Assembly (NCBI GenBank): GCA_951799425.1
Contig: OX637406.1
Span: forward strand, 30,684,390 to 30,748,389
DNA length: 64,000 bases
Direction: 5' to 3'
Origin: Ilex aquifolium
Taxonomy: Eukaryota; Streptophyta; Magnoliopsida; Aquifoliales; Aquifoliaceae
Shown piece by piece: positions 1 through 10,584 of the stretch. The notes below the pieces were generated by a model. It was not told the DNA's origin and did no database searches. It saw only the letters and a list, made by a program, of their open reading frames with translations. Numbering within the stretch: position 1 is the first letter of the stretch; the number at the start of each line of letters is the position of its first letter. Both the position numbers and the translations under genes were made by a program.

Positions 1-1091
1 CGTGCACTTGAGTGGATTGAAGACCAGACCACTGCAGAGAGTTGGTACTGCACTTCACAGGGGACCTACAGATCACTCGAGTGTTCATGCATTTCACTTT
101 CATTGCTTGAGCTTCCTTCTTTCTTAGAAGAGTGAAACTCTTCCACTTTTCTAGAGCTTGATCAAAGCCGTGAAGGGTGGAACGTGATTCACCCATTCTT
201 TGGGGAAGATTTGCTCCATATTTGTGTTAATCTATCTTTTAAAGTTCTCCACTTGGAGGGATGAGCATCACTCACTTTTCTAGCTTTACCCAAGCCATGA
301 AGAGTGAGTAGTTTCTCATTCACTCTTTAGTAAGAGGAGAAGGGCATGTATAAGTTATCCGGGAATTATATTTGTGCAATGTTCTTTTATGCTTAACGTT
401 TATTTTCCCCTATTATCAGATGATTGATTGCATCTAGCAAAGCTAAGGTACTTTGTATAATTGTGAGCCCTTTCTATGACATGGATGACTCCTGCATAGA
501 AAGACTCATCAGTTCAAGGCAAGTACCCCGGCTAGATCCTCATGACTACCCTTCAATCTCCCCCCTTATTGTACTTCACTAAAAAGAATGGACTATTAAT
601 ATCATGATTGGATGTCTTGTAGAAACACTTGATTGTTTGTAGACGGGTTAAGTCTCGGCACAGGCAATGCTTGTAAACTTCTAGAAAGACATCGGAATCA
701 TGTTCTTAATTCTCACAATCCATCTTTATCTTCCGATTAACTTACTGTTGACACGGGAGTTAATTGAGTTATCAAGCACAATTATGACAAACCGGATAAC
801 TAACTACATGTCCAGATCCTTGCACTAAAGAGTGACTCTTTTTTTTTTATTAACATTCATTTCCTAATTTGTTAAGAAAATCTCCTGGAAAGAATCTTAT
901 ATTCTGTCCAGCAAAACCCACATCTCACAGCAAATCCAAATCAAAAAATGTTACCACCAAAAGGTCCCTACCACTGCTTACCTTAGAAATATCAACAAAA
1001 GTTCCCTGTGGATTCGACTCCGGACTCAAACCGGATTATTACTACAGCTTGACCACCTGCACTTGGGTGTACATCGGATAGATAGCTGTCA
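1..1091 (+). repeat. 5' LTR of copy A, partial
   Basis: The sequence matches parts of the LTR at 12395-14345 almost base for base and ends in ...CTGTCA just before the primer-binding site. Its start lies left of the window, and it represents less of the upstream (U3) part than the 3' copy does. Short frames inside it have no independent support. Confidence 0.92.
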
Positions 1092-1097
1092 AGTTTT

Positions 1098-1115
1098 TGG
1101 CGCCGTTGCCGGGGA
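1098..1115 (+). other. Primer-binding site of copy A
   Basis: TGGCGCCGTTGCCGGGGA lies six bases after the LTR end. This 18-mer is the PBS typical of the Athila/Tat branch of plant Ty3/gypsy elements, where a tRNA 3' end primes minus-strand DNA. The same word occurs in copy B, and variants occur in C and E. Confidence 0.92.
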
Positions 1116-1209
1116 TTTTTTTGAAAGGTGCTTTAAGGTAAAAGGTAAAAAGACCTTCAACATTGTGAATATTTTGTCTTACTGTACATAACTTTGTTTT
1201 ATTTTCTTT

Positions 1210-2898
1210 ATGACTGAGGGCACTCCTCACTTCCAAAATTTGCCAGCAGAATCGTGTGAGTCCGTGAATCAGCCTGAACCTAATTCACCTAAATCAGTAG
1301 CAGACTCTTGTGAGGGTAGTATGGCAAATAATGAAAGAAATGGAGAAGTCCCTATGAGAGAGGAGGAAGTCCCTAACATTCGAACTTTGCGGGATTACTT
1401 GAATCCCACAAGAAATAGTGTCCCCTCTTGTTTTATTTTTCCTGAAAACGCTCCCTTCTTTACTGTAAAGCCGGGGACAGTGCAGTTATTGCCCATGTTT
1501 CATGGATTGGATGCAGAAAATCCATATCTGCATATAAAAGATTTCGAAGAAGTGTGTGGAACATTTCAAGACAATTCTGAATTGACCAAAATGAGACTGT
1601 TTTCGTTTTCCTTGAGGGATAGAGCCAAACAATGGCTAAATTCTTTAAAGGCTCTTTCAGTACCCAATTGGCAAGCATTGCAAAATGAATTTTTTAGAAA
1701 GTTTTTTCCTTTGCACCGCACAAATGCATTGAAAAGGAAAATCATGAATTTTGAAGTCAAAGAAGGAGAAACTTTTTATCAAAGTTGGGAGAGATTCAAA
1801 GATCTACTCCAATCTTGCCCACATCATGCTTTTGAAAATTGGACATTGGTAGGATTTTTCTATGACTCCTTACCCTCTAGACTACGTCAGTTTGTCGAAA
1901 TGATGGCCCAAGGAGAATTCATGGGAAAAAGTCCGGAGGAGGCATTCAATTTCTTTGACACCATATCTGACAGTTCTCAGATGTGGGACTCAGCCTCCCC
2001 TACCACTGTAGAAGCCAGACCATCTAATTCCCAAGGAGGAAAATATGTCTTGAGAGAGGATGATGACTTGAGAGCAAAAATGTCCACATTGTCTCGAAAG
2101 CTCGAAGCTTTAGAGATGAAGAAAGTCCATCAAGTTGATGTTAGCCCTTCCACTGAGCAAGTGTGTGGAATCTGTGCACTAACAGGACACCCTACTGGGG
2201 AGTGTCCCACCATCCCAGCATTCAAAGAAGTCTTGTTAGAACAAACACACGCAGTTTCCAACTTCAACAAGCCCTACTCCAACCCATATTCTGAAACATA
2301 CAATCCAGGGTGGCGAAATCACCCTAACTTCAGTTGGAAGAACACACAACCAATACCCATGAACCAACAACAAGGGCCATACCCACCACCTCAAGGACCT
2401 CCTGCATATCAGCCATACCAACCACCACAAAAGAGGAACCTTGAGGACACATTAAATCAGTTCATGCAAAGCCAAATGAATTATAACAATAATTCTGCAC
2501 AGGCTTTCACTGATTTCAAAACCCAGACCACTCAATCTTTTGAGGATCTTAAAAGCCACATCCAAAAGTTGACTCAATCCATGGTCACACACGAAAAAGG
2601 AAAGTTTCCTGCACAACCAAAGCAACCACAAGACCAATTCCATGTAGGGAACCCTTCAACAACAGGAAACACCCAAGACCAAGCCCAAGCTGTCACGACA
2701 CTAAGAAGTGGCAAAGTGATTGACAAAACAATCAAGGACATACTCATTCCCAAGCCAAGACCTGAGTCAAGCCCAACCAATCCATCATCTGAACCTGAAC
2801 CAATTGAGAAAGACCCTGAGCCTGTGATTGAACAAAAGTCAGAGCCTTCTGAGAAAAAGGAACCTTCATATTTTGTTCCGGCCCCATTTCCTCATTAA
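1210..2898 (+). CDS. gag: Gag polyprotein of copy A
   Basis: A 562-codon frame beginning [11 protein letters not shown], about 95 bases after the PBS; the same start is used in copy B. Residues about 95-230 resemble the plant retrotransposon Gag core, with the conserved stretches [29 protein letters not shown] and [20 protein letters not shown] nucleocapsid knuckle of spacing CX2CX4HX4C ([14 protein letters not shown]) lies near residues 319-332. It is followed by a Pro/Gln/Asn-rich segment and an acidic, Pro/Glu-rich tail. Gag would build the virus-like particle and bind the genomic RNA in the cytoplasm. The same protein is readable in B and, in decayed form, in C. The frame ends before protease; the element is a fossil. 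Confidence 0.9.
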   Translation: MTEGTPHFQNLPAESCESVNQPEPNSPKSVADSCEGSMANNERNGEVPMREEEVPNIRTLRDYLNPTRNSVPSCFIFPENAPFFTVKPGTVQLLPMFHGLDAENPYLHIKDFEEVCGTFQDNSELTKMRLFSFSLRDRAKQWLNSLKALSVPNWQALQNEFFRKFFPLHRTNALKRKIMNFEVKEGETFYQSWERFKDLLQSCPHHAFENWTLVGFFYDSLPSRLRQFVEMMAQGEFMGKSPEEAFNFFDTISDSSQMWDSASPTTVEARPSNSQGGKYVLREDDDLRAKMSTLSRKLEALEMKKVHQVDVSPSTEQVCGICALTGHPTGECPTIPAFKEVLLEQTHAVSNFNKPYSNPYSETYNPGWRNHPNFSWKNTQPIPMNQQQGPYPPPQGPPAYQPYQPPQKRNLEDTLNQFMQSQMNYNNNSAQAFTDFKTQTTQSFEDLKSHIQKLTQSMVTHEKGKFPAQPKQPQDQFHVGNPSTTGNTQDQAQAVTTLRSGKVIDKTIKDILIPKPRPESSPTNPSSEPEPIEKDPEPVIEQKSEPSEKKEPSYFVPAPFPH

Positions 2899-3085
2899 CT
2901 CAGAGCCAAACAAAAAGTGAAAAATCAGCCTGAAATTTACGAGCTTTTTAAGCAAGTAAATCTCAACATCCCACTTCTGGATGCAATCAAACAAGTCCCG
3001 CCTTATGCCAAGTTTCTAAAAGACTTGTGCACAGTCAAGAGAAGCCAGAAAGTCCAAAAAAGAGCTTTCCTAACGGAACAAGCTA

Positions 3086-6000
3086 GTGCTCTCCTCCAAC
3101 AGAAAACCCTTCCAAAATACAAAAGACCCAGGATGTCCGACTGTCTCATGTATCATTGGAAACTTCAGAATTGAACAAGCCTTGTTAGAACTTGGGGCTA
3201 GTGTTAATCTGCTACCCTACTCTGTCTATCAGCAGTTGGGTTTGGGTGAACTTAAACCCACTTGTGTCACACTCCAATTGGCTGACAGATCTGTCAAAAC
3301 CCCCAGAGGGATTGTTGAAGATGTGCTTGTCCAAGTAGATAGTTTTGTCTTCCCTGTTGACTTCATTGTTCTGGATACTGAACCAGCAATAAATTCAGAG
3401 AACCAAATTCCCGTCATTCTTGGTCGACCATTCCTAGCAATTTCCAATGCTTTAATCAATTGCAGGAATGGAGTCATGAAATTAACTTTTGGGAATATGA
3501 CTCTCGAAATGAACATTTTCAATATTGCTAAACACCCAGAAGAAGAAAAGGAAGAAAGGGAAGTAAACTCCATAGAATCTTTGATACAAGAGCATCTGGA
3601 TGATACATTCTGTGAGGATCCTGCTGAATCATCTCTGTTAGAAATCATCTCATCAGAAATAACAGATGATGACCCAAATCCACCAGTTGAACCTAATCAT
3701 ACTGTTGAGACCTGGGCACTCAAATTTGAAGAAATTTCACCAAGTGGCACAAAGCCAGTCTCATCAAGTGTTAGCCCACCAAAGCCTGAATTGAAACCTC
3801 TCCCATCTGACCTCAAATATGCATTTTTAGGAGAGAATGAGTCATACCCAGTGGTAATCTCATCTAAGCTCACAGACTTGCAAGAGTCTAAATTGCTTGA
3901 AGTTCTTCGGAGTCATAAAAGTGTCATTGGATGGACCATCGCTGATTTGAAAGGTATAAGCCCGTTAATCTGCAATCATGCCATATACCTTGAAGAGGAC
4001 TCAAAACCCTCTCGTCAAATGCAGCGACGACTGAACCCTCACATGATGGAAGTTGTGAGAATTGAGGTACTCAAACTCTTAGATGCAGGAATAATCTTCC
4101 CTATCTCAGATAGTAAATGGGTCAGTCCAACCCAAGTTGTGCCAAAAAAATCTGGGGTCACAGTGGTCAAAAATGATGCAAATGAACTAGTGCCAACTCG
4201 AGTCGTCACAGGATGGCGAATGTGCATTGATTATCGAAAACTCAATTTGGTCACTAGAAAAGATCATTTTCCTCTTCCATTTCTTGACCAAGTCCTGGAG
4301 AGAATTGCAGGCCATGCATTTTATTGTTTCTTGGATGGATATTCAGGGTATAACCAAATTAAGATAGCCTTAGATGATCAGGAGAAAACAACCTTCACAT
4401 GCCCCTTTGGCACCTTTGCTTTTAAAAGAATGCCATTTGGACTTTGTAACGCTCCTGCAACATTCCAAAGATGTATGCTAAGCTTGTTCAGTGATATGGT
4501 TGAAAATTTTTTGGAAGTGTTTATGGATGATTTCTCTGTCTATGGTGATTCTTTCGATTTGTGTCTAACCAATCTGGAGAAAGTACTGATCAGATGTAAG
4601 GAAGCCAACCTAGTGCTCAATTGGGAAAAATGCCATTTCATGGTAACACAGGGCATTGTTCTTGGTCACATCGTGTCGTCTGAATGCATGAAAGTTGACA
4701 AGACAAAAATTGATTTGATTGGAAATTTGCCTGCTCCTAAGACTGTAAAAGATGTTAGATTATTCCTAGGACATGCAGGATTCTACAGGAGATTCATCAA
4801 AGATTTCAGTACCATAGCAAAACCAATGTGTCACCTCCTAAGTCAGGATGTAATATTTGATTGGAATGAAGCATGCCAAAAAGCCTTTGACAAACTAAAA
4901 GACATGTTAATTTCCGCACCTATAATGCAATCTCCTGACTGGAATCTTCCTTTTGAACTAATGTGTGATGCAAGTGATTTTGCTGTAGGTGCTGTATTGG
5001 GACAAAGAAAAGATAAGAAACCCCATGTGATTTACTATGCAAGCAAAACTTTGAATGATGCCCAAATGAATTATTCAACAACTGAGAAAGAATTGCTTGC
5101 TATAGTTTTTGCACTGGAAAAATTCCGTTCTTATCTTGTTGGTTCTTTTGTTACTGTATTCACTGACCATGCAACTCTGAAATTTTTGCTCACAAAGAAG
5201 GACGCCAAACCGAGACTCTTGAGATGGATACTTTTGCTCCAAGAGTTTGATCTTGTCATTAAAGACAAGAAAGGCGTCGAGAATGTGGTGGCAGATCATC
5301 TATCCAGACTAACCTATGAATTTCATGAGGATGGACTGTCAATCAATGAGAAATTCCCCGATGAACAACTGTTCATGATTGATAATACACCTTGGTATGC
5401 AGACATTGCTAACTTTCTTGCTACTGGTACACTCCCTCCATCTTTTACCATGTTGGACCAAAAGAAATTTCTGAGGGAGGTACGTAACTTCTTTTGGGAG
5501 GATCCTTACGTATTCAAGTACTATAAAGATCAAATCATAAGACGTTGCATCCCTGCTCATGAAAGTAGCCAGGTAATAACTTTTTGTCATTCTGAAGCAT
5601 GTGGTGGCCACTTTTCATCAAGAAAAACCGCTGCAAAAATATTACAGTGTGGATTTTACTGGCCCACACTTTTTCAAGATGTCCATGCCTTTTGTTTAAC
5701 TTGTGATAGGTGTCAAAGGTTGGGAAACATTTCTAAAAGAAATATGATGCCCTTAAACCCCATTTTGGTAATTGAAATTTTTGACTGTTGGGGCATCGAT
5801 TTTATGGGACCATTTCCCCCTTCCTTTGGCTATCTATACATTTTAGTGGCTGTAGACTATGTATCTAAATGGGTTAAAGCAATTCCATGCCGAAACAATG
5901 ATCACAAAACAGTGATCAAATTTTTAAAAGAAAATATTTTGTCTCGGTTTGGAATTCCGAAATCAATCATAAGTGATGGGGGTGCTCATTTTTGCAATCG

Positions 6001-6742
6001 TTCTTTCTGGAATTTAATAAAAAAATACTTGATTTTTCACAAAATTGCAACCCCTTATCACCCACAGACTAGTGGACAAGCTGAGTTAGCTAATCGGGAG
6101 ATCAAATTAATTTTGGAAAAAACGGTGAACCCAGATCGCAAAGATTGGTCATTAAGACTAACTGATGCGCTCTGGGCATACCGAACTGCTTTTAAAACAA
6201 TTTTGGGCATGTCTCCTTATCGATTAGTCTATGGAAAACCATGTCACTTGCCTGTGGAATTGGAACATAGGGCATACTGGGCCATTAAAGCAATGAATTT
6301 TAACTTAGACAAGGCTGGGCTAAAAAGGAAACTTCAGATGAATGAATTGGAGGAATTGAGAAATGAAGCATATGAAAATGCTAAGATTGCTAAAACCAGG
6401 ATGAAAATTTTTCATGACAAACACATTGTGCGGAAGTCTTTTGAGCCATCTCAAAAAGTCTTGCTATTCAATTCAAGACTCCGCCTCTTTCCTGGTAAGT
6501 TGAAATCAAGATGGGCTGGGTCTTATATTGTGAAAAAGGTGTTTGATCACGGAGCAGTTGAAGTGGAAAACCCAGCAAACGGTAATAATTTTACTGTTAA
6601 TGGTCAAAGGTTAAAACCATTTTTGGAGGATTTTGTTAGAAATGTGGAAACCATTCTTTTAATGGAACCAGAGTACTCCTCCGAAATTCGCGCCTGCCGA
6701 CACTCCTGTGGATCGGGTCAGGAAATATCAACTCCAACCTGA
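3086..6742 (+). CDS. pol: Protease-RT-RNase H-integrase polyprotein of copy A
   Basis: A 1218-codon frame; true homology starts within the first ~30 codons. Domains in order: retroviral-type aspartic protease ([13 protein letters not shown], near residue 35, and ILGRPFLA, near 110); reverse transcriptase ([25 protein letters not shown]-box variant FMDDFSVYG near 480); Ty3/gypsy RNase H ([14 protein letters not shown] near 625); integrase with an HHCC zinc region (residues ~834-875), then the D,D-35-E core with GIDFMGPF near 905, ISDGGAHF near 962 and [10 protein letters not shown] near 998. The domain order RT-RH-IN is that of Ty3/gypsy. Wording such as [17 protein letters not shown] is characteristic of Athila relatives. 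The product would copy and integrate the element. The gag-pol region as a whole is broken in about two places. Confidence 0.93.
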   Translation: MLSSNRKPFQNTKDPGCPTVSCIIGNFRIEQALLELGASVNLLPYSVYQQLGLGELKPTCVTLQLADRSVKTPRGIVEDVLVQVDSFVFPVDFIVLDTEPAINSENQIPVILGRPFLAISNALINCRNGVMKLTFGNMTLEMNIFNIAKHPEEEKEEREVNSIESLIQEHLDDTFCEDPAESSLLEIISSEITDDDPNPPVEPNHTVETWALKFEEISPSGTKPVSSSVSPPKPELKPLPSDLKYAFLGENESYPVVISSKLTDLQESKLLEVLRSHKSVIGWTIADLKGISPLICNHAIYLEEDSKPSRQMQRRLNPHMMEVVRIEVLKLLDAGIIFPISDSKWVSPTQVVPKKSGVTVVKNDANELVPTRVVTGWRMCIDYRKLNLVTRKDHFPLPFLDQVLERIAGHAFYCFLDGYSGYNQIKIALDDQEKTTFTCPFGTFAFKRMPFGLCNAPATFQRCMLSLFSDMVENFLEVFMDDFSVYGDSFDLCLTNLEKVLIRCKEANLVLNWEKCHFMVTQGIVLGHIVSSECMKVDKTKIDLIGNLPAPKTVKDVRLFLGHAGFYRRFIKDFSTIAKPMCHLLSQDVIFDWNEACQKAFDKLKDMLISAPIMQSPDWNLPFELMCDASDFAVGAVLGQRKDKKPHVIYYASKTLNDAQMNYSTTEKELLAIVFALEKFRSYLVGSFVTVFTDHATLKFLLTKKDAKPRLLRWILLLQEFDLVIKDKKGVENVVADHLSRLTYEFHEDGLSINEKFPDEQLFMIDNTPWYADIANFLATGTLPPSFTMLDQKKFLREVRNFFWEDPYVFKYYKDQIIRRCIPAHESSQVITFCHSEACGGHFSSRKTAAKILQCGFYWPTLFQDVHAFCLTCDRCQRLGNISKRNMMPLNPILVIEIFDCWGIDFMGPFPPSFGYLYILVAVDYVSKWVKAIPCRNNDHKTVIKFLKENILSRFGIPKSIISDGGAHFCNRSFWNLIKKYLIFHKIATPYHPQTSGQAELANREIKLILEKTVNPDRKDWSLRLTDALWAYRTAFKTILGMSPYRLVYGKPCHLPVELEHRAYWAIKAMNFNLDKAGLKRKLQMNELEELRNEAYENAKIAKTRMKIFHDKHIVRKSFEPSQKVLLFNSRLRLFPGKLKSRWAGSYIVKKVFDHGAVEVENPANGNNFTVNGQRLKPFLEDFVRNVETILLMEPEYSSEIRACRHSCGSGQEISTPT

Positions 6743-6882
6743 CCCACTGGGGCGCCTTTATAAGGCGCCCACGTGTTCCCCAGCCGCCACAGTTGGCCCC
6801 CCCCCCATTTTTCTTCTTCTTCTTCTTCTTCTTCTTCCTTTTTCTGTCTTTTGTTAGTCGTCGAGTCGCCGAGAAAACACCC

Positions 6883-7029
6883 ATGACCACACACTCCACA
6901 AACACGATATTTTGCTTCCTGTTTAGCATTTTAATCTTATATTTGCTCACGGGTGTTCTTCTCTTGTTCGCACTCACACATAAGGATTTTCAGCCTACCC
7001 GAAATCCGGATCTGCGCACAGATGAGTAA
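6883..7029 (+). CDS. Small one-membrane-segment protein (48 codons), copy A
   Basis: The frame starts MTTHSTNTIFCF and ends NPDLRTDE. I chose this ATG, not an upstream one, because only the 48-codon core is shared by copies A, B and C at the same length. Further upstream the frame runs into a TTC microsatellite whose reading differs between copies. Residues about 9-31 are a continuous hydrophobic stretch (ILILYLLTGVLLLFAL at its core) long enough to cross a membrane once, followed by a short polar tail. It lies about 140 bases after pol and just before a splice-acceptor-like sequence. Function is unknown; it could be an accessory membrane peptide, or the remnant of an envelope-like frame for which Athila relatives are known. 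Conservation is seen; function is inference. Confidence 0.6.
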   Translation: MTTHSTNTIFCFLFSILILYLLTGVLLLFALTHKDFQPTRNPDLRTDE

Positions 7030-7038
7030 TTTTTGGTG

Positions 7039-7053
7039 TTTTTTATTTGTAGG
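7039..7053 (+). promoter_or_regulatory. Splice-acceptor-like sequence after the small membrane frame, copy A
   Basis: A T-rich tract followed by TTTATTTGTAG|GT, with the AG at 7051-7052, directly after the stop of the membrane frame. The same T-rich-AG sequence is kept at the same place in B (AG at 19441-19440, - strand) and C (AG at 52831-52832). It would suit splicing of a shorter RNA for the downstream frames, but no donor was identified. Confidence 0.35.
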
Positions 7054-7119
7054 TCTCAGCGGTGAACAGATCTTTACCATTCAACCGCGTCTCCACACTC
7101 AATGAACCGGTAAATTCGA

Positions 7120-7154
7120 AACATTGGGGACAATGTTCAGTTTAGGTTGGGGGG
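7120..7154 (+). other. Internal palindrome plus second polypurine tract, copy A
   Basis: AACATTGGGGACAATGTT (7120-7137) has inverted-repeat arms AACATTG/CAATGTT. It is followed by TTTAGGTTGGGGGGT, whose AGGTTGGGGGG (7144-7154) nearly repeats the polypurine tract before the 3' LTR (TATTTAGGTTGGGGAG). The pair is present in B (19337-19350 on the - strand) and C (52925-52935). Confidence 0.6.
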
Positions 7155-7356
7155 TATGATCAGTTCATCAGTTCATTTTCGTTTATAGTTCAGTTTCGTT
7201 CATAATTTTTGCAAATTTTTTTAAATTTTATTGTCGTTGTTGATCATGTTTGAACATTGATTGTATAAATTGATTATACTTATGAATCAGCTTCAATCGT
7301 CTTTGTGACTGGCAGACGTAAAAGAACCAGATAGTGAGTCTTAAAATTTAGCAATC

Positions 7357-7767
7357 ATGGATGTAAATCTGTTTTGGTTTAGCCTAGGAGTCCTACGTAC
7401 TTTTCCATCTAATGTACATACCATGATCATGAAAAAAACAAGGTTAGTAAGGAAGGCTGAAATCAAAGAGAAACAAGCGAAACCCCTCTGTGGCAGAAGT
7501 AGTTTTGCCAAACGCCGTCGTGCAAAAAGGCTTGGTGCCTGTAAACAGTGTGGCAGATACTTTCACGAAAGAAGGTACAACCAGTGTTCTAAACCAATTT
7601 CCGGTCGCGCACTTGATCGATTAGACTGGATAGTGAATGGGCTGAGTAAGGATTACCCTGATACGCCATGCTATTCCGGTACTGTGCTTAACCGATTTGT
7701 GAGAGAAGAAGTTGGGAGAGTTACTGGTTGTCCCTTTTACACAGACACAGAGGGAGACTCAGATTAG
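7357..7767 (+). CDS. Basic Cys/His accessory protein, copy A (unknown function)
   Basis: A 136-codon frame starting MDVNLFWFSLGVLRTFPS and ending TEGDSD. It is retained at nearly the same length in B and C, so it is probably a real element-encoded protein. The N-terminal third is strongly basic (KKTRLVRKAEIKEKQAK, then AKRRRAKRLG). A CKQCGRYFHERRYNQC segment near residues 68-83 has spacing CX2CX4HX6C, close to but not the same as a Gag zinc knuckle. The C-terminal part (ALDRLDWIVNGLSKDYPDTP) looks helical. There is no membrane segment. It lies between the membrane frame and the palindrome/TATA region. I do not recognise the family. A nucleic-acid-binding role is a guess from charge and the Cys/His cluster. 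Confidence 0.6.
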   Translation: MDVNLFWFSLGVLRTFPSNVHTMIMKKTRLVRKAEIKEKQAKPLCGRSSFAKRRRAKRLGACKQCGRYFHERRYNQCSKPISGRALDRLDWIVNGLSKDYPDTPCYSGTVLNRFVREEVGRVTGCPFYTDTEGDSD

Positions 7768-8040
7768 ATAATTTTTTATAGGAAATATGTACTTTTGTGG
7801 GGGAGTGAATGCCAAAGGTCCGAATTTGTTGTAAAAAAAAAAAAATTGTAAAAACCTTTTTGTATAAATTTCTTTTTGATTGAAATGAAAATATGGGCCG
7901 AGTAAGGAATGCCCCAAAATACCAACCTGGAGCGTGGGTAGGGGTTCATCCTGAGACGCCTTAGTTTTTGAATTAAATTTGTGTGTTTTATCTTCTTTGA
8001 TTGTATATAGTGCAATAGGAAAAATTTTATTTTTGGATCA

Positions 8041-8227
8041 ACGTTCGAATGCCAGGTAACGTTCGAACGAAGAGTGCTTACAGTACTTTGGCCTCTGCAG
8101 AAACACAAAAGTACTGGGAGCTCATCACGTTCGAACGCCATACCACGTTCGAACGATCTTTTTAAATTTCTTCTACCCACGTTCGAACGTCACCAACGTT
8201 CGAACGTCACAACTCAGGCTATAAAAG
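8041..8227 (+). promoter_or_regulatory. CGTTCGAACG palindrome array and TATA box upstream of the env-position frame, copy A
   Basis: About six full or near copies of the palindrome CGTTCGAACG lie in 8041-8206, followed by TATAAAAG at 8220-8227. The first ATG of the next frame is about 220 bases further on and is itself preceded by one more palindrome. The same array-then-TATA arrangement occurs in the LTR (12579-13026) and at the equivalent place in copies B and C. I infer an internal promoter; this has not been tested. Confidence 0.55.
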
Positions 8228-8444
8228 CCTGGTTCGTCGTTTTCAGCCAAAATCCCCAATTTTTTCAAAAACCCTAGAATTCCCTGCCCCTCCACAGACC
8301 TCAACTTACCTTCATTCCCCAAAAACATCCAAATTCGACCTTCCCTAACCCCTCCCCACATCAAACATCATCAATCCCAGACCTAGAACACTAAGTTCCA
8401 GAACTTTTCAGGACCCTCCCATATCAAAAGAACGTTCGAACGCC

Positions 8445-8736
8445 ATGCCAAGGATGAAGCTTCCTGCCAGGCGTGCTCCACCAGTAAATCAAGACCCAAA
8501 CATGGTGGAAGAAGTGATAGAAGAAAGTGGAGGAAGAGTTGGATGAGATGGAGAGAGAGATAGAGAGAGAGGTAGGAGGGGAAGGAGATCAGCCAGCGGA
8601 GGCAGGACCTAGCACCAGCACCAGCACCCGACGCTCTTTTATGGACGTCCTGCTTAGCATCGAAGCTAAGTAGGACGAGATCCTTCGGTATTTGAGGGGT
8701 GGACAGGGTGGTGCTAGTGGCCAAGGAGGAGAGTGA
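8445..8736 (+). pseudogene. Remnant of the env-position frame, copy A
   Basis: The first codons (MPRMKLPARRAPPVNQDPN) and the last part before GAGTGA match the two ends of the 365-codon frame in copy B (16785-17882, - strand). The copy in A is much shorter and no longer encodes the protein. See the B entry for the domain description. Confidence 0.8.
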
Positions 8737-10584
8737 GAGAGAGGAACTTCTATTTCTGTTCTTGTTCCTATGTTTTTGTTTTATGTTTGTTTAAAGTACT
8801 TCTTTGTATGAATTTCTTCTTTTATAGTTGTAAGTTTTTGTGTGGTTGTGAATGAATGAACCGTTGATGTTAAAGGATGATATTTTGAAATGAATGGTTC
8901 CATTTATCACTTTTATTTGGTTTTATACATTTGTAGATTTAGCATAGAAATTAAAAGGAGAAGGAACAAATGTGGATATAAGAATGCTTGCTAGAGTAAA
9001 TATGCACATGATCGGTTTGACACCTCAATTTATTAACTAAGACTTCAAACCACATTTCTTGAAAAACATGGATGTTCTCTCTATACTTAAATTGTCATTT
9101 GTACATCGATATTTGTTATTTTAAAAGTACAGGAGGATCTGACTCGCAAATGGAATTGGTATATAACCGATACTCCCTGGAAAACCTGACGTACACAGTG
9201 GAGATAACAAAGAACACCAGGGTGAGTTTTGAACCTAACGATGCTTTCGAGAGACAATCAATGTTTACTCAAGCAAATTCTTTTCAAATCTCAATTTTTG
9301 AATGATCTCATTAACCTTGCTTTGATTAACGCACTTAAAAGTGATCTATTGACATATCCCACACGGAACCATCACATACGACACATACATGTGCACATGC
9401 TTGAGAAATGATCTTAGGCCATCTTTGATATAATATTGAGCCTTAGACCTTTCTTTGAAAAAAAAAAAAAAAAAAAATTTCCCTCGTTAGCCACGTTTGA
9501 GCTATCAATGTTTAAAGTTTTCTTTGATAAACCTACATGATTACCAAACCACAGGAAAACATCCTTGACATACCTTGGCTATCTAATTTTCTTACATCCT
9601 CTTTGTAAGATGATACAGAAAAAGGAAAAGAAAAAGGAGCATTCGAGATTATCATCCAAGAAGAGTTGATTGGAACAATTGAAACAAAACAGAAGCGAAA
9701 AGGCAAGAACTTGCCAAGAAAGTGAAAAAAAAATGAGAAAAATGAAAGAAAGAAATGTCATCTTTCGGCAAAATATCAAGAAGCTAGAAAGAGGTGTGCT
9801 ATGATACGCAAATAACAGATAGCTTTTGAAAATCTCTGACGTCGTTTCGTTAGCCACTGACCTCTGGCCACGCTACAACCCATGCAAAGCCCTAATTGAT
9901 CTCAAGTATGTTGCATGCATGTGTTGTTAATCACAATGGGGATATGGTAAATAGCATTCCTTTTAATTGCGTTGATATTCTTTCATGAGATTATGCCAAA
10001 CATAAGTAGTTGCTTATTTAAAATTTCACTCCTTTCTTAAATAGTGCATTTGATTTTTCGACTGGCCATCTTCTGTTCACATGATCTATGAGAAACAAGT
10101 CACTATAATCAGAGTGAACCTTTGCTGAGAGTTTACTACGTGAGGTTTGTGAAATCGAAACTATCCATGGAAGGTGAATAAAAGGGAGTATTTGTTACAT
10201 AACAATTTTTATTACTTGAATGATCATTCCTATTGCATTGAGAATTTCAAACACCAATGTATCAAATGATAATTTTTGCATAGATTGAATACCTGTGAAA
10301 TAAGGATGTGTGAGACATAAATCAAAAGTTGAAAATCTGGTGTCTCAACGACCATGATGCTAATTTACTTTAGACAGCATTCTACTATACACATCTGTTC
10401 GACTGAAGTTTGTGGGTAGCTTCTCTGGAAACCCTCACGAGACAACACTCGTCCGCTAGGGTAAACCTAGTGGTTCAACGGCTTGTTGCATAAGCTAAAT
10501 GCAACCGGATGACCTACGAAAATGGCATTAGGAGTAGAATTTTCTTTTTCGTATTACTAGAGACTAGAAATATTTAGGTTGGGG
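8737..10584 (+). other. Long 3' untranslated region of copy A
   Basis: About 1.8 kb without a supportable gene. It matches the equivalent parts of B (14969-16784), C (55423-57302) and, more weakly, the tail of E (39230-40433). It contains an A-run near 9459 and a conserved block near 9850-9900 (GCCACTGACCTCTGGCCAC). Near its right end is a block reading CTCGTCCGCTAGGGTAAACC. Conservation in an element without gag-pol suggests a cis role such as RNA packaging. Confidence 0.65.

Noticed and set aside
6793-6882. Longer N-terminus for the small membrane frame (Pro/Phe-rich start)
   Set aside because: Encoded by a TTC microsatellite whose reading differs in A, B and C; only the MTTHSTN core is conserved.
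8041-8206. CGTTCGAACG repeats as a possible CRISPR or recombination site array
   Set aside because: Irregular spacing, palindromic ~10 bp words, and the same words in the LTR promoter; a regulatory array fits better.
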